From assembly GCF_001039355.2 (NCBI RefSeq), contig NW_019775519.1, positions 10,740-72,739 on the forward strand: a stretch of DNA of 62,000 bases, given 5' to 3'. A model generated the notes under the pieces. That model searched no databases and was not told the DNA's origin. It saw only the letters and a program-made list of their open reading frames with translations. A program made the position numbers and the translations under genes. Source of the stretch: Lingula anatina. Taxonomy: Eukaryota; Brachiopoda; Lingulata; Lingulida; Lingulidae. Shown here piece by piece: positions 37,032 to 51,600 of this stretch (positions are counted from its first letter, which is position 1; each line of letters opens with the position of its first letter).

Positions 37032-38560
37032 ATGGGGATTAGCTTGATGCAGTGGAGGGTGACGGTTGGTTGTTTCTGCTGTCTCAAAGGTATGGCTAAG
37101 AAAAGGGAAACACACCTTAAGTTCCCTTATTTAATTTATATGAAACCGTTAACCGCTCTCATCTTCCTCTTTATCATTGTAACTTTGTGCCTTTACTTGG
37201 TATATCCTATAAGTGTAACCCAAGATCATAAAGATCGGCCGGTTATTCCATTCTCCTTTGCGTGTGTCGCTGGCGGCAATCTGTCCTCACTACTGTTACT
37301 TTGTTGCATATCGCAATTATTCGCTAAATCATATTATGTGAAAACCTATATACTTATTGCGGCTGAACTACTTGCATTTTATTTAACTCTCTTCCAAACG
37401 ACGTCGACATTTCAATATATAAGTCTGTCAGGATTCAAACTTCTTCTCGCCGGTGACGTACATCCCAACCCAGGGCCTAGGCTTAAACCTGAAAATGACT
37501 TAAAAATACTCTTTTCGAATATACGTAGCCTTGGGGCCGAAAACGGGCTAAGGTTTGACGCTCTATCCATTCGCGCTAAACAATTGGAAATTAATATAAT
37601 CGGTCTGTGTGAAGCGGGGAAAATTCCTGAGCATTATCTGACTAGTAAATATTACATCGATGGCTATCATAATCCTTTATACTCGGAAAAGGGACGTGGC
37701 TTTATAATTTATGTGGGAAATGACATGATATATAAAATAAGAGAGGACTTGTGTAACACGGAGTTGGATTGCCTTTGGATTGAATTACAGCTTAAATATA
37801 AAAAGCTTCTGTATGGTATTTTTTACAGATCTCCAAGCCAAACTGCAAATGAAAGAAACCAATTTATAAGTCAATTATCTGATTGTCTCTATAGAGCTAA
37901 ATTATCCAGATCTGACGGAATAATCATCAACGGGGACTTTAACGCCCACTCACGGAACTGGTACCTGGGTGGAAGGGATGATGTTGCAGGTGAATTGCTA
38001 CATGATCTGTTCTCAACCCATGGTCTGGACCAGCTAGTAAGAGAACCAACCAGAATACAAGGTGATTCATCCTCGTGCATTGACTTGACAGTTACTGATA
38101 TCCCAGGGTTGGTTACAAATGTGTCAGTTGAGGCTCCCATTGGATCGACCGATCATAGCACTCTCGTGTCCTCATTTGATGTTTTTCTGCTTAAATATAA
38201 GCCATATAAGAAAATAATCTGGAAATATGATCAAGCTAATATTCATGGTCTAAACAATGATATTATAAGCTTTGATTGGGATACCTTTTTTCAATCTCAA
38301 AATAATATACACGAAATGACTAGAAATTTTACTGAAAGATTACTCCTTATCTTTAAAAAGCATATTCCGCAAAAAGTAAGAATTATTAAAAGGAATGATA
38401 AACCTTGGTTTTCTGATAGACTAAAACATGAAATAAATAAAAAAAAGAAACTTTATGCTAAAATGAAAACCAATCCTACTCCGGGCAATATACTCTGTTA
38501 TGATACTCAGTCTGTGCTTGTTAAGGAACTTATAAGGGATACGAAGGAATCCTACTTTAA
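37032..38560 (+). mobile_element. 5' part of a CR1/L2-like non-LTR retrotransposon with an intact APE endonuclease
   Basis: One uninterrupted frame of about 510 codons. Residues 1-140 are hydrophobic with two or three possible membrane segments (for example LTALIFLFIIVTLCLYLVY). Then comes the 2A-like DVHPNPGP (142-149), then an apurinic/apyrimidinic-type endonuclease: LFSNIRSLG (Asn), GLCEAG (Glu), YGIFYRSPS, INGDFNAHS (Asp/Asn), SCIDLTVTD and GSTDHS (final Asp-His). A basic linker follows (KPWFSDRLKHEINKKKKLYAKM), as seen just before the reverse transcriptase in this clade. The reverse transcriptase is absent: sequence identity changes at a single N (38561). The lack of stops implies recent activity. 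The start Met is uncertain (37032 or 37092). The 5' boundary probably lies between 36560 and 37030. Confidence 0.85.
37455..37478 (+). other. 2A-like motif DVHPNPGP in the LINE ORF
   Basis: Codes for DVHPNPGP preceded by FKLLLAG, at residues 142-149. The 2A consensus is D(V/I)ExNPGP, in which the ribosome skips the bond between Gly and the last Pro. Everything matches except His in place of Glu. 2A-like sequences are known at the N-terminus of some invertebrate non-LTR elements. Activity with His is uncertain. Confidence 0.65.
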
Positions 38561-38561
38561 N
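38561..38561. other. Single N, probable assembly join
   Basis: Retrotransposon coding sequence stops exactly here and AT-rich unrelated DNA begins, so the missing LINE 3' part may be an assembly loss rather than a biological truncation. Confidence 0.7.
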
Positions 38562-41018
38562 TTTGAACATTCATTTGTCATTGAAATTGTTGTCAAAAAT
38601 GATATTTAACTGAAGGCATACCCATGTTTTGGTGTGCTTATAATGTTAAAATAATCACATTTTTTCCTGGTTCCGTTTATGACACGGCATCATAAAATGT
38701 CCCCTCTAGTTGTTTTCAATAGTATGGCAAACATTTAGCAATTGTAAAATATTGATCTTGATCTCTGCACATAAAAATATTAATTAGCAAAATGGATCAG
38801 TATAGGTAGTCATCCTTCTTATAAATGAAAGTACATGATCTTTCCATTTCATCAAAAAAATAACTAGTAAATTTACATAAAACCAAGCAATTACTTAATG
38901 TAAAATGTCGAGGTATAGATTGACAGTCTTTGAATCAAAGAGGCAAAGATTAGTAGTCTTCAAATCAAATTGCTGTTGGCAAAAAACTCCTGAAAACTGC
39001 CAATTGCTGTTAATACATACCAGCTTCACATATTGGAAGGCTCATAAAAAACGTTATTAATTTCAAAGTTCAATTACTTCAACTGTTCAAAGGTTTTCAA
39101 ATTTAAGTTTTGCACAGATCTTTGATACATTATTCCCTGAAAATTTCAAATATTACAGTTTTGATATTATTATCAAATCAAAAACATTACAGGTGTCAAA
39201 ACTGCCACATCGGTACCTGACTAAAGTCACTGGCTGGCATCACATTTTTTTACTTTACATTTTTTTGCTGTGCCAAAAGTAATAAAGGTAGAGTCATGAA
39301 ATCTTCAACATTCATTAAAAATATCCCAAATTTCGGTGCAGTATCTTCAAACTTGTAGTTCTTGAACTTTGAAATTAGCAACTTTTTTTAAGCCACATGA
39401 TATAAGACAATTTCTCAATGTTAAGTTTTTAAGAGCAGTAAATTTTGTTCACTTCTAGCATTAATTTTCAATAACATTAAAATTTGCATTTTAAGGACAT
39501 TTAAATGTATGTTCCATGGAAAAACATGGGCATGGATTAAATTTGCACGTACATACATGAAAACAAAAATATGGTTTCCCATAACACATTTTATTTAAAT
39601 TAGAGACATTCCGACATTTTTGTCATGAATATTAACCTACATGGCTATTTTGAATTGTTTTAAGAAAAAAACATCAGATAATTTCTCAAGTTACTACTTA
39701 AATCAGGTACATTATTCCAGAACTGTACAAATTTCTAGTGGAAACCAGTTCAAGAATTCTTCATCACAACTAAATTTCTTTGCTAAAAATGGTTTGCCAA
39801 CATCCAGATAGTTGACAGTATAACAGAAGAAAAATATACACAGTTTCTATAAACAAGAACCACACACCTAGCCATGTACACACAGTAACACACTGCCTTG
39901 GTATATGTAAACTGGGAACCGAGCTGGCATTCATCAAGCTAATTAAATACATTCACAGTTAGCCATAAGGCTGCACGCTGATATTTCACATGGGGAGGCA
40001 ATTATGACAGCCTGATATACATCCTGATGACCCTTTATTATCTTCACTTATTAGTGTCTATACGTTCTCCAGTGCCATAGTTATTTAATGCCTTTACATG
40101 ATTTTAAATATATCCTGACTGTAAAGACTGAGAGACACAGAAACAACATTTTATAGAACAGCGATTATACAATACATACCAGTTGTAAAATGAATGTATG
40201 TTTACAATATAGATACTTTATGTATGATGTTTACAGCCCATGTTATGCTATAAGCTCGGTCACCTTCTTTGATTTACCAGCCTGTTTCACACCAATTTTA
40301 CTAACAAATAAACATCTGATAAACAATGTCTAAATTTTCTTATTATTTATAACATGCCATTTCTTTACTTGATATATCATTGATATTCAATAAGCTTGCA
40401 TGAAAATAAATGGATTTTGAAAACTGTGTAGATTCTCACAATGGTAGTTAAAATCATGACAAATGAGATTATACACTGTCAGGCACCCCGAGATTCAGAA
40501 TCATTAGATAACCTTCTCTACAGCATTGTGGCTTGCCATTTCTATACTAAAATAGTGGCAGATGCCTATGCTAAATTAAGGAGAGTGAATATCAGAATTC
40601 TGAGACTTGGAGGTACTGACAGAAGGTTGTTGTGATGAATGTGCTTGAAAAAATTACACTGGAAAAAGCAATGTTCATGCTGAACTGTAAAGCCCAATTG
40701 ATCTTTTCCAATGAATACAGAGAAGCTGTATCTTTTGTAGATTTAACGATTGTGAATCCTTAATTGTTTCGTAAATGTGTTGATTTAGCTAAAGGTCAAA
40801 GAACTGGTGAAGGCTTTGGCTTATAGTGCAAGACCTGCCTTTTCAGCTTGCCGTATACTTTACAGATATACTTTGTATATTCTGTTTTACAATATAAATG
40901 CATACACTAGACTCTAAAATTATAGGTCTGTTTTTCCCTTTTTTTTTTTCAAAATGAAAGTTCTAACATTTACCCTATTCATGACAGAATATAAATCTGT
41001 GTGTTAAACATGGCCACT
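38562..41018. other. NAXE 3' flank, no gene seen
   Basis: AT-rich with scattered short frames lacking recognisable features. It should include the NAXE 3' UTR on the minus strand; I could not choose a poly(A) signal with confidence. Confidence 0.5.
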
Positions 41019-44000
41019 TTAGTCTTTTCCATCCTCCTGTGGCTTATCCAGTTTATCCATCTTCAACTGTAAGATGCAATCCGTGCCAGGATATGGTGGA
41101 AGATTTAATTCATACTTCTGGGCCAAGGCATTGGGAACAAACCTGCCACCAAGGTAATGATGCTTGCCTTTGAAATGTTTGGCACATTTTTTAGGGGCTG
41201 TGAGAGAGATGAGCACTTCTGGTTGAAGTCCATCTGGATCTCCGTCTTCTACATTCCAGCCTAAATATTTATGAAAAAAAGAAAAAAATAATTATTTCAG
41301 GTGTGTGTTATTTCAAATGTAAAAAGAATATGCAGAAATGTACTTTTTTTGACACAAAAAAGGAAAATGGGGCTATGATAAAGTTTCTGTGGCAACACTG
41401 ATAGAAACACAATGCACAATAATCTGAGGAGTAGGTTTCATACAAATTTTTCCATGAAAAATGAGTACTTCTTACATAAGTATTGGTTTATTCATAGCAC
41501 AGACATCATCAACTGACTATTGGAGGACCCCTATGATTTCTGTCAACTAACTGTCTGAACTACCTGTCAAATTATCAAGTGCCATATGCATTTATTAAAA
41601 TAGCCATTAATCAAGAAACTTATTTTAGGTTCAAATGAGAGAAAATGAAGCAAAACTGCCTATTAATTTCCTTTTCAGTACAGATCTACATTTTTATTCC
41701 AAGAAAGGGCATTTTAAAGATGTACTTCCACAAACATAAGGGTTATAATTTCCCCACCTCTTATACTACATTGACTCAAACAGCTTCAGGTAGTTTCTTG
41801 ATTGAACCAGGTCAACTTTCCAACCTACTATGAAAACATCTATGTTGTTTAATTGACTTGCACTGCTGTGTCATACGATTTCCAATGTTGTACACACGTG
41901 TTCATTTTGTTGTTGTAAATTTGATGTTTTACAGCTTATTCAATCACTACCAAGGAAAAAAAAAACACTGGAGTATTGGCTGTGATTTTCTTCTCAAATG
42001 TTATGGAAGCATTATATAANNNNNNNNNNNNATATGCTGAAAAGTGAAAAAACAGCATAACTTCTACAATAATGGCCCGATCATGCTGATTTTCGAACTT
42101 GACCTGCGTTTTATGAATATTCATCAGCTATGTAAATATCAAGCCAAAAAGTAAAACTGCCCTCCACTTATCGTGTTTACAAGGAAAGTGCACGGCGCCG
42201 GCGACGGCATCGCCATCGGCATCGGCATCGGCGACGACAGACGCAGGTGATGGCAATATGTACAGACACATCTGTGTCTGTACATAAAAACAGGAACCTT
42301 TTCAATATAAAGAGAATACTGTATGTTTATAGGTCATATGAACAATCGTATGTTGTTATCTGTTGTGTAATCCAATTGATGGTTGTGTGTTGTCATCTGT
42401 GCTTGCATGTACTAGCTACAAAAATAAATTGTATGAAATATGAGCAAGTCATTTGTTCAGGTTCGTATATTTTGAGGAAGGGTAAAATTACAAAAGGAAC
42501 TATTTTACAAGTTAGGGTTCAACTAAAACACTACAATCTCTTTGTAACAGAAGTTCTATGCTGGCGAAGTCTTTTATCAGAATAAAAAAGCAACAATGGA
42601 GTCTCTGCTGCATTTCTACTCCCAGAGAAACCGTCTCCATCTCACTTGTCACTAAATGTTAAATTATAGAAATCTGCAAAATACTGACGCATATCTACTT
42701 GCAAGTAAGCTTAAAATCAAAACAGATGGCTAAAAGTGGAAAGCAAAGAAATAATTACCTGAGGGGACATCAATGCTAACCAATGGTAGCTGCACTTTTT
42801 TCAACGTTTCCAAAATTTCCTTAAACTGTTGTCTTGGAGGCCCTTTAAAGCTGAAGCCAAACAGTGCATCAATCACCAAGTTGTAGGAGTCATTAATGAG
42901 GGAAGTTTCGTGTGGTAAGTAAGATAGAAATGGGATGTCAAGCTTCTCCAACTGTGTGGTCAAATTCTTGAAAAGTTGCTTGTCCGTAGGCTTTGGGTAA
43001 AACACTGTTGGTTTATAGCCCTGAAAAATGAGGCAATTTTTCATTTAAGAGAAAAAAAACTCTAAAATTCAAACTTCATCTTGCATATCTTTTTTAAATA
43101 GTGAGTTTATCTTAAATGAAAAAAAAGACAATAATCATGGATAAAGCATAACTGTTGACTACAGTGCCCATGCTCTGAGGAAAAAGCTACATTTCAAAAG
43201 CACCTGATATAAGAAATATTGACTAGCTATCATAAATCATTGATAGCATGATGGAATCTCGGTGCCCTTCTGCGTTTTCTCTATCAGATATAATTTTCAG
43301 TACATTCAAAGTTTGGAATATGTGGAGTCCTTAGGATCAATACATAAATGGAGTAATTTTGACCCTTGTTCTCTACTTTCTCAAAGTGATTATCAACTTT
43401 TTCAGAAAATTAGTAAAAAAAATAACTAAAACTTTTCTTTTCTTTGCCCAATATTCATTTGCAAATGGCAGTTTGAGTTCACATGGATCAAGAGTACTAA
43501 CAATAATAATAATAATAATAATAATAATAAACTTTATTTCATGAGGATAAAACATGTCAAATGTTACACTTATTCTTATTCAGTTTGCAAAACTGCTGAA
43601 AACAAAACAGGGAAACCAAATGCATCTTGCTACATCAAATTATTAGAATATCATCTTGTGGAATTTTTTTTCACTAGGCTATAAACTTACAAACAGTTTT
43701 AGATGCCTTGCGCACACCAAACCATCTCCTCCATTATTTCCAGGCCCACAACATATCAACATAGATCCTTGATTCCCTCGAGTCAAAGTTTCCTTAGGGT
43801 ACAGCTGAAAAGAATAATAAAAATAACTGAATGTTATCTTTATATCTCAACTCATCTCAAGTTATGTTAACCTTAAGCAAAATTTAGCTTGTTTTCATCA
43901 AAAGTGTTTGGTAGAATCTAGGAGGAACACCAACACATACTGTGTAATTATGTATAAAGGGTTAGTCATTGTTGTTATTATAGTATTATCTTGTTGCATT

Positions 44001-45563
44001 AAATGGGAAAATATTATGAAAATTGTATCCCCCCCCTTCACTTTTTTTCTGGAAATGACAAAAATCCATTCCCATTGGACTTTAACTATATAAACATTAG
44101 GAAAAGGAAAATGTCATTTCTGACTCGAGGGATGCAGCAAAGGTGCCATATTTTTTCTCCGGTGAAGGTGAAATATCATGCTTTCAAAACCAGCCTTATT
44201 TGGACTAGTTTAAACTATTAAAATCAAAGCTCTAATTGTCATCACTAGATGACCAGAATCAGGCCTACCCAACTACCAGACTCAGCACCGACTGATCCTG
44301 AATTCACCGGTAGATCGGACCACGCTACCCGTTTTCAAGATGTACGTTAGTACGCGCTGCGAAGTATCAGTCGCGACACTGCTCTTGCCTAGTACGCAAT
44401 GTGATAGTGATGATTCTCAGCAGGGTTGGAAAGTAGTGCATCTCTTCTCAAAATTTGTTCTGGGGTATGATACTGTGAAATGCGAACTGACACACACCTT
44501 AAAAACAGGCAGTGTGGTCCGATCTTCCGGTGAATTCAGGATCATTCGGTGCCGAGTCTGGTAGTTGGATAGGCCTGAGAATGTCTGACATATAAGACTC
44601 CCAGACCACCTTATCAAATACAGTTCCCTGCATCACAAATTATTTCTAGTTGGATTTAGTCTGCTTCTGAACATGTCCATAAATAATGACACTGCTGTAC
44701 TTTGTGAAGTAACTGCATGACCCCATACAGTTAAGATCACACAATGAGCAACAGACCTTTATATAAAAGAAAAAATTATATAAATATCAATTAACACTTG
44801 TTCCCTTAATCACCAAGGTATATTATAGCCAAAGCCATTGACAAAATTTCATTGTAACTATAAACTGTTTATTTTCATTTTTTAACAGAACCACTCTTGT
44901 AATAAGGACTGGTCAAATTAATTTGTAACAGTAAAAATGAGAAATAAAGGGTTCAAACCAGGTTAAACTTTACAGATTGTAATTTTCTCAACTGTTTGGG
45001 GTAGGGTATAGCTCAGTGATTAACTCTAATGCCGAATGTTCATGTGTGACCTTTACATCGTACATGTATTAACCATTACAAAAGTATCTAATGTTAGTTT
45101 GGAACAGAGTCATGAAGCTTGATTTGTAAATCTCATTTGGATTGCATTAAGGCATTATTGAGCTCTCCTGTAATGCATTGGGGAAATAATCTCTCAATTG
45201 AGACTTGCATACACTAACTAATTTTAACTTTCTGTTGCCCATGGACTTAAAAAAAATTGGCTAATAAATGTGGTCTACCCAATGTGGTGCTAATATGGTG
45301 AACAAAAGCCTCGATCTAAGCATTAACTTATCAGTTTACCATGATTTGATATTTTCCTTCCCTTAAATAGTTTTAACTGAAAATTTTGATTTACTGATGT
45401 CTTCTTATGTTGTTGAAATAAGCCTCATGCCTAACTTAAGTAATGCTACATGGCAATATAAGGTTCAGTTTCTTTCAAATGAAATGAGGGCGGGGATGGG
45501 GGGGGGGGAGAAAGGTAGGCAGTACTTATAAGTGCATATATTCTCTCTCTCTCTCTTCAAATA

Positions 45564-45607
<44 letters not shown>

Positions 45608-48600
45608 TGTGTGTGTGAGAGAGAGAGAAATCGAGAGAGAGAGAAAGATGAGAAAATGATTTCCATTTACTGCACGTCATGTAGTACAGGTTATTATCTA
45701 ATAGCTGCATTACATAGCATGGATACTGGACAGATTTCCAATCAGAATGAAAACACAGGAACATAATTCATCCTTTACATAAAACATGCTGTGGGAAAGC
45801 TTGTCTATGATTAAATGTACTTGTAAGAGCGCATTCAGAACAGCAAACTTAGACCCCATTCCCAGAGATTACCGGTAGATCGATCTACTTTAGATCGACC
45901 TTACTCCCTGGGGGTTCACCCTAAATAGCTGTCAGCCGAGCGGGCACGAAAGTTAATTACCCCCCTTAAAGCTTGTAGTAGGTGGGACGGACATTTAAGC
46001 CGGATTATCTGACAGTAATCTAGTGAGACTCCCCTCGGGGATAGATCGATCTAAAAGTTCTGGGAATACGCCCTTACAGATCCACTGCTCAAATATGGCA
46101 ACCCACCAAAAAGCTTGCCGCTTGATTCCCGATTAGACACTGAATAAAGTCCCTGCGGGATTACGCAACAAGCATTCAAGTGGGTCAGCCATATTTGATC
46201 CGTGGATCTGTTAATCCGCTGATCTGAAGGCCCCTTAACCCTTTAGCCCTCATACCGGCCGAAACCGCCCGTAATATATGATATCAAGTCATCAGGGTTT
46301 CTGATGTACAACATTTGAGATACAAAAATCTGTCTTAATTTAATTATAATCAGATACTGAGATGAATCAAAGGCTTAATTCTATTTTTATTAATAAAATA
46401 TGAAGGATCAAAATAAATTGCAAAAGTCATATAGTCAGCAGCAATTTTCTGGAAAATTCTCATACAATTTTTAGTATTTTAGATAAAGCAGATGATTCTC
46501 AGAATACATTTTGTCATTAATTCAGCGTAAGTTAGCACACACACACACACACACACACACATACAGTCACACACATGCATTATTTTGAGGAAGGCATACT
46601 GGCAGAAATAATACTATGGTTGTCTGCTCATAATTTGGCAATTGAAAAAGACCAGTGACTGAGATAAATGAATATTTGCATGTGGTCTGAGGAACAAGTT
46701 GTCTGTAAGTGCACAAATGTGGTACAGAACCGAGATAAGATGAGCAGAGAGGACTCTAAACATTTTGCTCATGTTTTTTGCCAGTCCACAAAATGTATAC
46801 AACTATGCCTATTGAAATACTTGTGTGTTTATAAACAAATGTGACATACTTTTACATTTTCTCTTTGTAATCACTTTGAATTAAGCCTTTATATAATTTA
46901 CATGTTTTGCTGTGCCCGTATTTTGCATTACAAATTCATTGTGTGGAAAATAAATAATCTCTATCTTGTCACATCTATGTTGACCTGTTCACAATAACTG
47001 TTCAAATTCAATTTCTACCAGTATTCACGGAAACAGTTTTGTATTAGTCCCACCATGGGTTTTAAAGATTTCACTGTGCAAGAGACCTGATGGTTGCACA
47101 AGTCAGCTGGGATCTGAATAAACGTGCCTGTCCAAGGCCATTCAATCTGGTTGCAACTAAGTTTGATGGGTCATAGATTGCAATCAGTCAAAATCGACTG
47201 CTTGGTCATGGCTATGAACCATGCAATCACGCTACAGTGTGATTGATAGCCTTCATGCAATGCGCATACAAGTACTTCAGACTCAGCCACTGATTTAAGT
47301 CTAGAACAAATTAATTTATACTGCGCTGTCTGATAAATTCATACAACAACCATGATGTAATCATGTTTCTGGTCAACACAGTCTCATAATTAATTTTTCT
47401 CGAATGCTTAGTAAACTTAATCAAGACAGATATGAGGGAAACACAAGCACACAAGAGTTCACACCTGATTCTGATGTAACACCAGGCTCCATATGTTACT
47501 TGAAGAACCACTATTACAAAACCAAATGTAATGCTGATATAAGATGATTGTTGACAACCATGACAACATCGTTCTACAAGTGGAACACTTTTCTAACTGA
47601 AGTACAGAACATGTTTCAGTTAAATGTCTGCCAGGTAAAAACAATGATGACAAGGGTAAAAGGCAGTGCCAACATGGCAGGCAGAGGGGGGCAAAAATCA
47701 TCACTCTTCCAGACATAATTTTATGATCATAAAAATTACATCTTTGGGCTTTGTACATAGCATTTATGGTGCTTTTACTACAAAGAAGAGAACTACTGGT
47801 ACAGAGTAGCCTGCTTTTGAATCTTGATGTACTCACTCAATAGGAACCTTCAAATTTTAAGAATTTATGACTTGAAATGTAAAATAACTGTAAAACTCAC
47901 AATTTTCCCCCAATGAAAGGATAGAGTCATTGCAGTATATTATTTGTCAAAAGCATAAAACAATAATGGGGAGATCGATTGCTGTTATAAAATTAGGGAT
48001 GCAGTTAAAGGTTTGCAATTTTTAAAGATATTTCTCACTGAATGGCTGCCCCCAAAGAATAAACTAACAGGGTTATATAGTTTTCAATTTTATCTGATGT
48101 ATAAACAAGCTCCACAGTCTTAGGTACCATACCTTTATGTAATTAATAAAATATGGCATGTCCAATTCTGTCCTTCTTTTATTAATGAGAAAATTAATCT
48201 GAAGACAAACGGGACATGTCTAACTGAATAAATAATGTTTAAGTGAATAAGTAAACAATTCTACATGTATATAATTTCTTCAAGTCATATAATACATGCA
48301 AAAATGTTTAAGACAGTTATTAGGGCAACTTCTATGTTAAAGGGACAAAGTGTAAGATTTTACACACACATTTAGTGCATAATTAAACCACTTCTTGGTG
48401 AACTTATCTGAGAATAAACAACACTTTTTGAAAATTTTTCAAGCAGATAAATACCATGAATTAAAGGGCAGGCAGAATTTGAAACCCTGCCTACATGTAA
48501 GTGCAGGTTAAACTATGACTTTTAATTTTCCCAAATTGTAACAGAGTTTAGGTCAGTGTCAGGAAAGGAAGATCGATGGTTGGTCAGTTGGAGAAACTAT

Positions 48601-51600
48601 TTACCCCAGGATATTCGTTAAGGACGTGATTTTTACAGAAATCTCGCACAGTTTTTTGAGAGATTTTTAATTGATCTCTTAAACAGAATGAGTGGGGAAT
48701 ACCATTTTGCAATAGTACATTGAGCAAAAGCAGACTGCTGTTTAAAAAACTAATGACGTGAGATACTCAGATCTGTGTTTTTCACATGTCTGGCTTTCCC
48801 ATTCATTCACTGTTCACCTTAAAATCAATATATATATTTTTTTTTCCAAAGCAGAAAGAACCCATTCTTCTCTTGCAAAAAAATGATGACTGCACTGCCT
48901 ACTGTCAAAAGAATCTAATTCACTGGTTCATTAATCAAACCCCACACATTATCACACCTCCAACCCTAAGGTGCGTGCAACTTAGAAAGACAACAGGTAA
49001 GAAAAAAGACCAATCAATATCAAATGTTGCTTGTATCACTAAAGTGCCCAAAGGCCATTTTATGTCCATGTGTACAAATTAAAGTATATATATTTCTATT
49101 ATTATATACTTACTTATCCAGATCTTATTTTTTATACAAATGTGCAAACTGTATGGCAATTTGTAGACTTAAAGGCATATGCTGTACACGTCTGGTAATG
49201 TCCTTAAGTTATAATTTTTTTCTAAATATCCTTCAAAGCTACTAAATTTCTCCCAATTCAGAACTTTTAAATAATACCCCCCCACCCCAAATAAAAAAAA
49301 GAAAAGAAAAGCACATGATGTATGTCGATATTTCATTCTGAAATGTCAAGAAAACATGGCAGTCCAAAGGCAGTCCAAATGCCTCGGGAGTCATTAAGAA
49401 CTAAATTATTTAATTAAAAATGCTTTAAAACATCCAATCCAAGTGCAGGGAAGGGTCAAGCAACGATTCATGAGTAGAAGAAAATTGCTTTTTTCTTGAG
49501 GGAAATTAGCTTTGACCAAAAAATCTCAGATAGGACACCTTCAACTTTGGCATTTTCAAGATGTGTGCATGAGTACACCAACACATCTTTTTGCATGAAT
49601 AAGTACAATAATGGTGCAACCAGCTGACCTTATCAGAAAAATATTCGCACTAATACACCAACATCTGACCCATTTTGACAGCACTTCCTGAGAAATGAGT
49701 TATCCCTTGCCACTGACATCTTTCCAATATTTTTTAATGGCACAAGAGTTTCTTTCCAAGAAACTGCAAGTACTAAAATGTGTAGTTTATCACCCAATTA
49801 CCAAATGAAGCATCTTCAAGGAAATACAAGTTTCAGCATCAGGCCTACTCAACTACCAGACTCGGCATCAAATGATCCTGAATTCAATGGTAGATCAGAC
49901 CACAATACCTGTTTTCAAGGTGTGTATCACTACACGCATCAAAGTATCAGACGCGACACCGCTCTTGCCTAGTACGAGATGTGATAGTGATGATTCTCAG
50001 CATGGTTGGAAAGTAGTGCATCTCATCTCAAAATTTGTTCCGGGGTATGATACTGTGAAATGCTGACACACACCTTGAAAACAGGTAGTGTGGTCCGATC
50101 TACCAGTGAAATCAGGATTGTTCGGTGACGAGTCTGGTAGTTGGGTAGGCCTGAGCATGCATTTAGATATTTACACTAACCATATGTGAAAAAAGGGCAA
50201 TTTTGAGAATGGTTTTATATTGGTACTTATCAAAATGCCAGGGATGGGCCATTTTGCACTCAATTTACCATGACCAATGATCTGCCAAACAACATTTTAA
50301 AGCTCAGCATTTTGTACAGATCAGTTTTGCTCTACTCTCATTTTCCAACAAAGCCACTCGGGTGTTAACTCACTAAAGAAGATGGTGATTGCATTCAAAA
50401 CAAAACTCTGTAGCTCCTTGTAAAAAATACACTTTCAAGGATAATTATGTAATTAAGGCTTGTTCAATTAAGATACAAAAAAAAATTGCTTCTGTGGTGG
50501 GTCCATGCTCATGAGTCTGCTACAGGTGTATAATCTGTTTGGGAAACAGCAGCTGAGAAGCACGACAAGTAGAATAACCAAGTAGAATAATCACACGCTT
50601 CACCTATTAATTATAATACATGGGAAGAACAAAGCATGTATTTATCAAGCAAAGAAACCCAGGGTGTTCAAAAGTAAAAACAGAACATGCATGTATCAAT
50701 TAAAGCAGAGAAACAAAACTGGTCAATGTCAATGTCACTTAGACTTTATAAAAATTTTTTCCAGACTGGCTGGGGTGGGACAATTTTGACTTGAGCAAAT
50801 TGTTGAGAATATTTATATTGATGTTGAAGTTGTAAACTTAACAATTTTCTGTGCAACTCCATTGACAAATAAAAAATCTCGCATCCCTCCCATAATATGA
50901 AAATCACGTCTACAAGGAACCAGCCACCCACCCTAATCACGTCATTCCTTGCCATTGCATATTACAGGAGAATATCGTGATGGAAGAATTGCAGTTCAAT
51001 CACTTGACTAAGTTAAACGCAAATATAAACATTTGACGCAAGTAATAAACGAGACACCAGGAAACCACAAGACTGTTATTGACGCTATTGTATATATTTT
51101 CATAAGATTATTTTCTGCAATAACTCAACTGCTGCTCACTAAGAAAAAAATTTGAACATCAAATTTTTCCACCCTACCGCATAGATTCCCTCCCACCTTG
51201 TCAACAGGAAGTGATATTTAAAGGTTTCCCTTAAAAAAAGCACAGGTAACCACATACCTTTGCAACAACATGGGCACAACTCAGCCCTGCCAGCTCCATC
51301 AACTGGTCCACACTGAATGCATATTCTGTGAAAAGTTCCTGGTCTATGTTTTGGGCTTCTTCTTGACTAAAAAGTAATAAAATGGGGAAATAAGAAGTTA
51401 ATTAATGTTATTAAAATAACAAATAAAATATGGAGTAAAAATAGTGTGTGTTAAACCTTATCTTTTTTAATTCAATGAATTAGTACAGAATTTATAGAGA
51501 AAATAGAGAGTATTTAGAGAAAAGTTTTAAAAATCTAATTTTCAAATTTGTTTATACATCATTATGTGCAATCATGCTGATCAAATTTATGGGTCAAATG

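Noticed and set aside
36773-37042. 89-codon frame before the LINE ORF
   Set aside because: It may be LINE 5' UTR, but has no recognisable motif and no link to the main ORF.
45000-45070. tRNA-like stretch (tagctcagtgatta, an A-box-like match)
   Set aside because: No matching B box, no acceptor stem and no clean cloverleaf; at most a fragment of a decayed tRNA-derived SINE.
47459-47836. 125-codon frame on the minus strand inside NAXE intron 2
   Set aside because: Ser/Leu/Cys-rich composition with no domain, no splice logic and no conservation evidence.
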